A stretch of 37,553 bases of DNA from contig NZ_AXAL01000022.1 in assembly GCF_000472785.1 (NCBI RefSeq), positions 1 through 37,553 on the forward strand. The letters run 5' to 3'. Source of the DNA: Mesorhizobium loti CJ3sym (lineage in GTDB: Bacteria > Pseudomonadota > Alphaproteobacteria > Rhizobiales > Rhizobiaceae). The position numbers were made by a program, and so were the translations under genes. The first letter of the stretch is position 1, and every line of letters starts with the position of its first letter. Below are positions 1 to 6,598 of the stretch, in pieces. The notes under the pieces are model-generated. The model did not search any database. It was given only the letters and a program-made list of their open reading frames with translations, and was not told the origin of the DNA.

Positions 1-1
1 C

Positions 2-232
2 ATCACCTGCTCAATGAGCAGGTCGGGCAATGTCTGGGATAATGCTGCGATGGAGAGCTTCTTCTCGTCGCTTAAGACCGAGCGCACGGCGCGCAAGGTC
101 TACAGGACGAGGGATGACGCCAGGGCGGATGTGTTCGATTACATCGAGCGCTTCTATAACCCTCGGCGAAGGCACTCGACGCTCGGCTATCTGAGCCCCG
201 TCGAGTTCGAGGAACAAGCTATGCTAGCTTAA
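2..232 (+). CDS. IS3-family transposase OrfB, C-terminal end (cut by window edge)
   Basis: This is the C-terminal part of a DDE integrase-core transposase. It is open at the 5' end, so the true start lies outside the window. The motif NVWDNAAMESFFSSLKTE carries the catalytic Glu of the DDE triad in the context typical of IS3 OrfB. It is followed by a YIERFYNPRRRHSTLGYLSP tail, the usual OrfB ending. The stop is TAA at 230-232, and the element's right terminal repeat follows directly. The sub-group differs from the IS3 remnant at 33746-34174, so two independent IS3 insertions are present. Whether the upstream part is intact cannot be judged. Confidence 0.93.
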   Translation: MTCSMSRSGNVWDNAAMESFFSSLKTERTARKVYRTRDDARADVFDYIERFYNPRRRHSTLGYLSPVEFEEQAMLA

Positions 233-262
233 CCTCGTGTCCGAAAAACCGGCAGCAGGCCA
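233..262. repeat. Probable right terminal inverted repeat of the IS3 element
   Basis: Directly after the transposase stop, the stretch containing GTGTCCGAAAAACCGGCAGC and ending GGCCA resembles the right end of IS3-family elements, which usually finish near the orfB stop. The left end is outside the window, so the repeat cannot be paired and the boundary is approximate. Confidence 0.4.
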
Positions 263-380
263 ACTGTTGCTAACTGTACCAAGGAGGCCGTGGGCACAGC
301 GGTCGTGCCGAAGCGGCATTCCATTGGCCTAGCCCTGACGAACGGATCGAAAAGAATGTTGGCCGCTAAGTATAGGTGCT

Positions 381-1496
381 ATGATGTCGAAGGCCTTTCT
401 CATCGGAGCTGGAGCCTCAGCTGAAGCAGGCTATCCGATCACAAAGTGGTTGACTTATCCTGTTGCACACTACCTAGACCAATATAGAAAGAAGAAGCGA
501 GGCAAACCTAGCCGCTTAGAACAATATCTTGCAACGGTTTATTCGCTCGACAGGCACGGAATGGGACCGGCGGCACTCTTGTGGCACGATTTTGTGAACC
601 CGCCGGAGGGCCAAAACCCTTTAGCCCTGCCAGACTCTGACTTGATGCCGAGCATCATAGAGATACTTAGCGTCATCGATATAGCTATTGCTGAGCAATG
701 GAGCCTAGGTCCCAGCCAAGACGAGTATTTGCAACATCGAAAGTCGCGGGAGTTCAAAGGCAATGAACTCCAGAGAGTACGGGAACGCGTCGTTGGGGCG
801 CTTTTGACCGGCTTCATGGAGCTGGATAGAACTCGACCCTATTATGAGGCTTTCAAAATTCTGGCGAAAAGCCTTGCTCGCGATGACGTCGTCGTGACCA
901 CGAACTGGGATACGCTACTCGATCGAGCGATGTTTCTTGAGACAAGAGCGCCGCCAGCTTACGGAACTCTGGGGGCACGGCTCGTGGACCACAGTGGCCA
1001 TGATTTGAGAGCGCAAGAAACCAGCGAATCCCGGCGTCTTTATAAACTGCATGGTTCTTTCAACTGGCAGTACTGCCCCCGCTGCGGGGATCTGTACGTG
1101 AGCCCCGACAAAATAATCATGCCAATGGATGAGACGAGTCCCTCATGGCTCGATCGAGAATGTCACTGTGGCGCGGAAATGGACGGCCTGGTCGTCACCC
1201 CATCTTTCGCAAAGCGATATTTGAACGTTCATCTAGCCAACATCTGGAGGGGAGCGCAGAAGGCACTGGAGGGCGCCGAGGAGTGGATCTTTGTTGGCTA
1301 TTCGCTCCCAGATGACGATATCTGGATCAGGACCATGCTTTTGCGCGCTGTGGTGATACGTCGTCAAAAAGATCCGCCAACGATCCACGTAGTGAGCCAT
1401 AAGGAGGACATTGCGCTCCAGAGGCGGTACCGGCAACTCTTCCAAGCCGACATCGCATTCCATTCAAATGGATTTCTTCATTTCCTCACAAGGTAG
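381..1496 (+). CDS. SIR2-like NAD-binding protein with zinc-ribbon insert (candidate defence protein)
   Basis: This 371-residue protein has a SIR2-type Rossmann fold. What is seen: the N-terminal nucleotide loop GAGASAEAG (residues 9-17), TTNWD (173-177) with the Asn and Asp of the NAD pocket, KLHGS (222-226) with the catalytic-type His, a Cys pair C232/C235 and a second pair C261/C263 forming a zinc-ribbon-like insert, and GYSLPDDD (306-313) near the end. There is no signal peptide or membrane segment, so it is probably cytoplasmic. Stand-alone SIR2-like proteins of this type often act as NADases in anti-phage systems (family knowledge), but no partner effector or sensor is adjacent here. 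Residues 90-160 could hold a small helical module. Start: ATG-ATG at 381/384 with only a weak upstream AGG, so either Met is possible. It stands alone between an IS3 end and opposite-strand genes. A deacetylase role is less likely than NAD cleavage or binding. Confidence 0.88.
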   Translation: MMSKAFLIGAGASAEAGYPITKWLTYPVAHYLDQYRKKKRGKPSRLEQYLATVYSLDRHGMGPAALLWHDFVNPPEGQNPLALPDSDLMPSIIEILSVIDIAIAEQWSLGPSQDEYLQHRKSREFKGNELQRVRERVVGALLTGFMELDRTRPYYEAFKILAKSLARDDVVVTTNWDTLLDRAMFLETRAPPAYGTLGARLVDHSGHDLRAQETSESRRLYKLHGSFNWQYCPRCGDLYVSPDKIIMPMDETSPSWLDRECHCGAEMDGLVVTPSFAKRYLNVHLANIWRGAQKALEGAEEWIFVGYSLPDDDIWIRTMLLRAVVIRRQKDPPTIHVVSHKEDIALQRRYRQLFQADIAFHSNGFLHFLTR

Positions 1497-1652
1497 CCAT
1501 TGCTTGTCCGCAGGGGCGATCGCGACGAACTGGCAATTCGCAGAGTATTGAGGCGTCAGCGGAGGTCATACTGCGTCTTTGATTGGCATGTGAGTCAAGA
1601 CAGGTTCACAAGCCTCTAAGGCCGGTGACAAGCGTCAGGCCGCCAACATCCA

Positions 1653-2528
1653 TCACGGGACACCGCAGTATTTTATGACGTAGATATTGCTAGCTTGTAG
1701 TTCTGAAACCTTATAGGGACCCCAGCTTCCTTTTATTTTATCGGTTTGTTCATAAGGCCAATTATCCTTGATCTTCTTTGGTGATTTTGAGGGCGTTTGA
1801 CCGTTGTCATCAGAGTACCATACGACAAAGTGTTTACAGTCACCCACGTCGTCCATGAGAGCATCTTTTGCCGCCTGCTCACAACGGTCCCAGGCTCTCT
1901 TGATGAAAGGTTGCTCGAGTTCCTCCATCGACGGGTATCTTGGCTTTGCCACCCCATTGCCGTCGCGTTTGTAGGCTACGCCGGCTATGAACCGCCGCGC
2001 TTCGGCAAGACCGTCCAGATCACTGTCTCCTGCCAACTCTATTGTTGCAGTTTCGCCGAAGACTATGCCTTGACAAACCGACTGATCAACCCGCTCAATT
2101 TTGACTTGTCGGTGGAACGGTCGATCAGCCACCCTGGTCAGGATGCCAGCGAGCGAGTGGATGACGCCCTCCGCGTTAGGAAAGTCGAGCTGAATTTGCG
2201 CGATCGGACCCTTGCCGCAGGTCGCATGGAAGGATTGATCGGCGTTCACGACTGGCTTGACTGCCTGAAGCAATCCGCCTTTCGGATCTATGAAACGCAC
2301 GGTTGGGGTTTGGGCGCCTGCTCCCCCGCGTATGTCAACGTTGCTAAGAGGTGTTGATGGCGCTAGCCAGACTTTTGTATCAATGCGAATGCCTAGACCG
2401 GACGGCGATAGAACGATGCTGGACGGCGCTGGCAATTTCACCGTCAGACCTTCGGGCATTGTGAATAAGTTTGGCACCGGTGTTCCCGGTATGCCGAAAC
2501 CGAAATCGACCAGAAGGAGACCAGGCAT
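1653..2528 (-). CDS. Hypothetical protein, 291 residues
   Basis: Family not recognised. The start is well supported: ATG at 2526-2528 is preceded by GGAGG about eight bases upstream. The N-terminal third is rich in Pro, Gly and hydrophobics (MPGLLLVDFGFGIPGTPVPN) and lacks the basic n-region of a signal peptide. The centre looks like beta-strands. The C-terminal third is charged and helical, then ends with aromatic-rich stretches (DCKHFVVWYSDDNGQ; SNIYVIKYCGVP). There is no recognisable catalytic motif. It lies on the same strand as the cytochrome-like and ferritin-like genes, 660 bp beyond the former, and shares their strong GGAGG-type ribosome binding site. A functional link is possible but unproven. 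Codon use is ordinary and no frame disruption is visible, so I take it as a real gene of unknown function. Confidence 0.72.
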   Translation of the reverse strand: MPGLLLVDFGFGIPGTPVPNLFTMPEGLTVKLPAPSSIVLSPSGLGIRIDTKVWLAPSTPLSNVDIRGGAGAQTPTVRFIDPKGGLLQAVKPVVNADQSFHATCGKGPIAQIQLDFPNAEGVIHSLAGILTRVADRPFHRQVKIERVDQSVCQGIVFGETATIELAGDSDLDGLAEARRFIAGVAYKRDGNGVAKPRYPSMEELEQPFIKRAWDRCEQAAKDALMDDVGDCKHFVVWYSDDNGQTPSKSPKKIKDNWPYEQTDKIKGSWGPYKVSELQASNIYVIKYCGVP

Positions 2529-3188
2529 CGTTTTTACCTCCAGCTCAGGAACTTAACACTCTAGTCCGACCGACCTCGTGATGGAAGTTCTCGCACGCAA
2601 ATGTATGGTGAGTGAGAGCGGTTGCACCTTGACTTTCGTTATTAGACCCTTGGAGGCGAAAAGGCTATGGCCTGGGCGTCCAGTTCAACTTCTATAACAG
2701 CGCTCTCTCCAACAAGACGGGCGGCAACCATCAGTGCTGGTCACGGGCGGCGTACCATGTCCAGACGCCTTCGTGTCGGTGTGTCCCCGCGAGGGCCGCG
2801 CCGGTGATGGGGTCTGGGGTAACGTCGATATCGGCATGCGATGTGCCAAAAGTGGCATACCCACCCAAAGTCAGATCACCGGGCAGCGCTCGCGAGCGAC
2901 CCACTCGGAGCCAGCATGCAGAAAACCCTGGCTCTGGCTGTAGGACGACCCGGCGGGGTCGCCGGCGCGCTGTTGCAACGTGCCGAGCGTGGCAAAGCCG
3001 CAATGGCTCAATATGTCGGCATAGCCTAACGATCGGAATAGTCAGGCCATAGGATTAGGTCACTTGAGAAATGTTTAGATTCCAGCATCAATGCCAGTCG
3101 AACCGGTTTCGTCCAGCAACTTTGTTAGACATCCATGCCTTTGGTCATCTCAATTGGCGATTGTCGACATGAAGCACGCAGACGGAGT
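2529..3188. other. 660-bp gap without a supported gene
   Basis: Short open frames exist on both strands, but none has a convincing start, ribosome binding site or recognisable product. A plus-strand stretch at about 2665-2730 (GLGVQFNFYNSALSN) and a minus-strand stretch at about 2735-2870 each look faintly protein-like. They may be worn gene fragments, but I cannot assign either. Confidence 0.5.
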
Positions 3189-3527
3189 CTATTCACTTTC
3201 GGCGACTTGCGTCATGAAGGCGTCATCTGCGTCAGGCGCTCCTTCCTCTATCCATTTGGCAATAAAAGCCAAATCTTCGTCGGAAATATATGGGCCACCA
3301 CGGGGCATTCGTCTGGTACCCTCCGCCGGTCCCATGAGTATTTCAATCAAGAACGATTCTTGGACGTTTCTGGGCACTATTGGGACCTTGCCATAGATGG
3401 GGCCAGCAACGAATTGATCTCGGGGTAAATTCCAAAAGCGCTCCTTTCCATCATGAGATGGAGCTCCTCCATTTTCATCCGTTAGTTGGTTTAGGATACT
3501 TCTCACTTGAACGATTCGTGATTCCAT
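3189..3527 (-). CDS. Small cytochrome-c-like protein lacking a CxxCH haem motif
   Basis: This 112-residue protein ends in a segment typical of c-type cytochrome domains: RRMPRGGPYISDEDLAFIAK followed by WIEEGAP (about residues 72-98). In haem-binding relatives this region supplies the axial Met (here in RMPRGG) and the C-terminal helix. The N-terminal half contains no Cys at all, so covalent haem attachment by CxxCH is impossible. There is no signal peptide. The start is ATG at 3525-3527, with GGAGGAG about nine bases upstream. It lies 109 bp downstream of the ferritin-like gene on the same strand, so the two are probably co-transcribed. Small proteins of this kind may assist a neighbouring oxidase or diiron enzyme, but that is inference. 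It could also be a haem-less structural relative kept as a partner subunit. Confidence 0.7.
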   Translation of the reverse strand: MESRIVQVRSILNQLTDENGGAPSHDGKERFWNLPRDQFVAGPIYGKVPIVPRNVQESFLIEILMGPAEGTRRMPRGGPYISDEDLAFIAKWIEEGAPDADDAFMTQVAESE

Positions 3528-3636
3528 AGGTAAAAACTCCTCCGAATGGTGCCTAGTAATTCAGCGGAAACAAGACAAGCATGCTCGGTTGGCGACGCGC
3601 CGATAAGCTTGGCGGGACCAACGACGCATTTCTGGA

Positions 3637-4749
3637 CTATCCCACGAAGGAATTGGCTTCAGCCTCGTAAATCTGGAACGTTGGCCCATAGTATCCCTTC
3701 GACGGATCGTTCACATCTATAGGTTCATTTTTCATAAGGTCGACGGCAATCCTTCCGAGCCCGAGCATTATTTCCTTTGCCCCCGCTAGATCGTCCTGGC
3801 CACCTCCGCTGTCGCCCTTATCCCAGGCAGATTGGAGACACGCGAGCATGGTGCGGTACTCGTTATTAAACTGCTTAATCTTGTCGTCCACTGGCTTGGG
3901 AGGGGTGCGGCCGGTCGCCGGAATATCAGCCATGGGATAGACTGACGGGAAGTCAAAAAAATCCCCGGTCAAAGTCCAGGACTTGTCGGCCATCTGAGCG
4001 AAGTTGCGGCCGACCTCGATCTGCTTGAACTTGTAATAGTGGGCAAGTTCATTGCCGAACGTCGGTGCGTCCGGTGTGCTCGGCGTGCCCTCGCCTTGTT
4101 CCTTGATATGCTCAATCGCGTATAGGCCCTCTTGCAGGGTGGTGATCGGCTTCAGCACGTTCTGCTGGTTCTCATCATGCCCAGTGAATGGCTCACTTAG
4201 TTGCCTTTGGCCCGTAATCTGCACCTTCTGGGCAGTTACGAGGTGCTTAAGTGTATCGGCAATTGCGTCGTAGAACTCGCCAATTGTGTGGAACCTTCGC
4301 CGTGCTTTGGCGGTCCCAAATTCAATTGTTTGCGCCGGTCCCTTCTCGGGGTACTCGATTATCATGAAAATCTCTGACACCACGGCTGGTGTAAGTCGTG
4401 AGAGCCCAACTTTCCATTCGATTAAGTTCGGTGGCGTAATCCTAGGCGCAATATCGCACGGCAGCGGCCCCGGATAGCGGGGGATAAAGTCATGGTCGTT
4501 GAACGCAGGGCTACCGCCGATTGTCGTCAGCAAGTTGCAGGCTGTCCCCATATGGCCCATTTCCTCGTACACCACGCTTCTCAGAATCTCGTAGGCAGGG
4601 TGCGATTTTTCCCTGATCGACCACATCGCCGTGAGGTAAGGCGGGAGCGTAGCATGCTCCAGCTTGATGGCGCACCGAAGCATCTCTACCAAATGTGCCC
4701 GGGTGCGTTTCTCTATTGGAACATTCAAGAGATCAATCGTTGAAGACAT
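3637..4749 (-). CDS. Ferritin-like diiron-type protein (VioB / iminophenyl-pyruvate dimer synthase family domain)
   Basis: This 370-residue protein has the ferritin-like four-helix domain found in VioB/RebD-type proteins. Candidate metal ligands: E31-H32 in IKLEHATLPPYLTAMW, E63xxH66 in YEEMGHM, E132 in IEYPE, E213-H214, and E234xxH237 in NELAHYYKF. These are two ExxH pairs plus single Glu residues, as expected for a non-haem diiron site. In violacein and indolocarbazole pathways, relatives couple amino-acid-derived imines, but most family members are uncharacterised and there are no partner pathway genes here. A soluble cytoplasmic enzyme is likely, since no signal peptide is seen. The start is ATG at 4747-4749 with GGAGGAG six bases upstream. 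It is the first gene of a probable minus-strand operon with the small cytochrome-like gene. An oxidase or oxygenase role is inference. Confidence 0.85.
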   Translation of the reverse strand: MSSTIDLLNVPIEKRTRAHLVEMLRCAIKLEHATLPPYLTAMWSIREKSHPAYEILRSVVYEEMGHMGTACNLLTTIGGSPAFNDHDFIPRYPGPLPCDIAPRITPPNLIEWKVGLSRLTPAVVSEIFMIIEYPEKGPAQTIEFGTAKARRRFHTIGEFYDAIADTLKHLVTAQKVQITGQRQLSEPFTGHDENQQNVLKPITTLQEGLYAIEHIKEQGEGTPSTPDAPTFGNELAHYYKFKQIEVGRNFAQMADKSWTLTGDFFDFPSVYPMADIPATGRTPPKPVDDKIKQFNNEYRTMLACLQSAWDKGDSGGGQDDLAGAKEIMLGLGRIAVDLMKNEPIDVNDPSKGYYGPTFQIYEAEANSFVG

Positions 4750-5409
4750 GGGGCGCTCCTCCGGTGTTACGAGGCCAAAAGGAGTGAGGAAATCCTTGGA
4801 CCGTCGCCTTGCTAGATGTTCATTGTCCTTTCCTCGTATTCGCGACCATTAGGAATTTCATTAGGGGTCACGCTGTTTGTTCTTGCCGGCTCGGTTGGTT
4901 TTGCCACTCTCCAGCCTAAGGACTTTCGCGAGAAGAGTGCAGGCTCGGCCTTGTCGTACAAAAAAACCTAGGCCGATGAAGATCGGGCCCTTTCTAGAGC
5001 GAAGGGGCACCGCTCAGTGCATTTCTTCGAACGCTTGACCGGTCGGCTGGAAAGGCGGAAGGTATCATTCTGTGCCTGAACGCGACGAACAAGCTCTACA
5101 AAGTTATTTCATCTTGTTCCAACGTGGGGTGGTCTGTCAAGTCTTGTCTGGCGCAAGGTGGACATACCTACAATAAGAATTATCCAATATGTAGGTGGGA
5201 TTCTACCGTGGCTTAGTCAAAGGCTAACCGGATCAATGTCGGGAAAACTATTCTCTGACTCGGAGAGCGCCATGGGCAAAGAAAATTGTGAAGTGAAGGT
5301 TTCATCTAATTTCTAAGCATCCGTGACTATATTATTGAATACGACGGAACGGATGCCTTGCTACTTGCAGATCTGAGAAGGGAAAGGAAGGCTCTCTCTA
5401 CGCGCCCTA
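4750..5409. other. Intergenic stretch between ferritin-like gene and gene remnants
   Basis: No supported coding region. It should contain the promoter of the minus-strand ferritin-like operon near 4750-4900, but no clear -35/-10 pair is evident. It also holds the inverted repeat at 5166-5196. A 14-codon frame at 5272-5316 has a fair GGAG site but no recognisable product. Confidence 0.5.
5166..5196. promoter_or_regulatory. Inverted repeat ACCTACA-N17-TGTAGGT, possible operator
   Basis: A perfect 7-bp inverted repeat (5166-5172 and 5190-5196) is separated by a 17-bp AT-rich spacer. The half-site spacing would suit a dimeric DNA-binding protein on one face of the helix. No adjacent intact gene or T-tract supports a terminator. 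It could be an operator left over from a lost gene, or chance. Confidence 0.25.
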
Positions 5410-5505
5410 GCGGAGTTCAGAATGCGGCTCGGCCGCGATCTGTGCCGCGAGCGCCGCGAACAGGCGCGACTTGCCGATGCCGGCCTCGCCGCTGGTCACT
5501 AAACA
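5410..5505 (-). pseudogene. Fragment of an AAA/STAND-type ATPase (adenylate-cyclase or regulator family)
   Basis: Read on the minus strand, this short piece gives LVTSGEAGIGKSRLFAALAA and then QIAAEPHSE. It is a textbook Walker A loop with its flanking strand and helix, as in the ATPase module of rhizobial class III adenylate/guanylate cyclases and LuxR-type large regulators. It stops right after this at an in-frame TAG (5407-5409) and has no start. Only about 32 codons of a protein normally over 1000 residues long remain, so this is a rearrangement scar and not a gene. Confidence 0.7.
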
Positions 5506-5663
5506 TCTCGTTGCCGCGACGCATCGAGTTCTGGGTTAGTCTTCCTCAATTGCCAACCGTGCTAGACCGCAAGGGCTGTCTCAGGGTTTGGATCCGTTGC
5601 CATGGATCAAATGGGCATGGGCATTCTGGATTTTACTGAAAAGGCGCGTCGGAGGGCCGAGGA

Positions 5664-5974
5664 GTGACAAATCCGTGGATCGAGGAATTTCTATCTCTCA
5701 TAAGCAATGAAGACGTCAACAAGATTGACTTGAGAAGGCTCTTAGGCTGAACGATCAGCATCTCCCGAAATCTATCTTCAAGTTCCGATCCGTCAATGAT
5801 TATGCATTGAACAATCTCAGTGAGGGTACATTTTGGTTTACGTCACCCTCGAAATACAACGACCCATATGATTGCGTCGGCACACAGTCTTACGCGGAAT
5901 TGTCCCGGAACATACCAAATGCTCCTCCTAACTACCAACAGACCCTGCAAAAGCACTACGAAGAAAGTTTGTAG
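5664..5974 (+). pseudogene. Frameshifted N-terminal remnant of a DUF2971 protein
   Basis: A GTG at 5664, with GGAGGG upstream, opens a frame (TNPWIEEFLSLISNEDVN...) that dies at a TGA near 5748. Shifting frame near 5728, where one missing G would restore the reading, continues into LNDQHLPKSIFKFRSVNDYA, then LSEGTFWFTSPSKYNDPYD, up to a TAG at 5972-5974. The signature 'KFRS...F.SP..FNDPYD' is the hallmark N-terminus of DUF2971 proteins, which are frequent in mobile and defence regions and have no settled function. A further shift beyond 5960 (KFVELIREVRIA) may carry a few more residues. The C-terminal two thirds are missing. Confidence 0.7.
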
Positions 5975-6044
5975 AACTCATCCGTGAGGTCAGGATCGCG
6001 CACAGCCAGAATACGCGCCGACTGCTTTGGAAAGCCCTCAAAAC

Positions 6045-6214
6045 AACCTGTCGAAGGAAACGTTCCGTAGGTAGATCTGATGCGTTGAACACGTGGCAGT
6101 GGACATCGACAAGCGGGGCACCCTCACCAGCTTCCTTCGCTCCTTGCGCGGTGCAGCCAGCGGCAACGGCAACCAGAGTCGACGAGGCCTGCTTTAAGAA
6201 ATTCGGCGATGCAT
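6045..6214 (-). pseudogene. N-terminal remnant of a Tat-exported amidohydrolase
   Basis: On the minus strand, ATG at 6212-6214 begins M-H-R-R. Restoring one lost base near 6202 gives RR-N-FLKQASSTLVAVAAGC, a twin-arginine signal with a lipobox-like VAAGC. It is followed by LVDVHCHVFNASDLPTERFL, the metal-binding HxH strand that opens amidohydrolase-superfamily (PF04909-like) domains. Homology is lost around 6045, where it abuts the DUF2971 remnant, so only about 55 of an expected 300 or more residues remain. The frameshift inside the signal and the 3' truncation make it non-functional. An open frame on the opposite strand (6085-6546) is its shadow. Confidence 0.65.
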
Positions 6215-6585
6215 GCCCCCTCCCGACCTTTGCAGACATGATCCTCGCAGAACCGCCGGACCGCTGTCCTGAGGCGGAGATAGCGGATCTGGGATTCATC
6301 CGGCCCGCACGCCCACGGCGACACCGGAATTTACGATTTATTCTTTCGAAGCACCGGCTAGCCGCTCCGCGAGTCTCAAAAAAAAGGCCCGCCGTTGATG
6401 ACCGCACAAGCGATGTCGCCCGTGGACATTGGATCGATGATGGCACCGCTCGCTGCCAAATTCGCCGCGTTACGCCGTTCGTGTTCGCTTTAAAACTGTT
6501 AGTAATGGCAAGTTGTGCCTTGGCAATTACTGCAGTTGATGCTTAAGTAGCCTCTGCTGATGTTGCGCGGCCCAGTGAAACTGGC

Positions 6586-6592
6586 CGAGGAG
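6586..6592 (+). promoter_or_regulatory. Ribosome binding site deciding the start of the first giant gene
   Basis: CGAGGAG lies six bases before the ATG at 6599. The earlier in-frame ATG at 6560 has no purine-rich site in front of it, so 6599 is the better start. Confidence 0.6.
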
Positions 6593-6598
6593 CCGGCT

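Noticed and set aside
2731..3003. Minus-strand frame with DIDVTPDPITGAALAGTHRH
   Set aside because: Partly protein-like but without start, ribosome site or a family I can name.
5272..5316. 14-codon frame with a GGAG site, possible leader peptide
   Set aside because: No downstream attenuator structure or gene it could control; product unrecognisable.
6085..6546. Plus-strand frame before the first giant gene
   Set aside because: It is antisense to the amidohydrolase remnant, whose signal peptide and HxH motif are recognisable.
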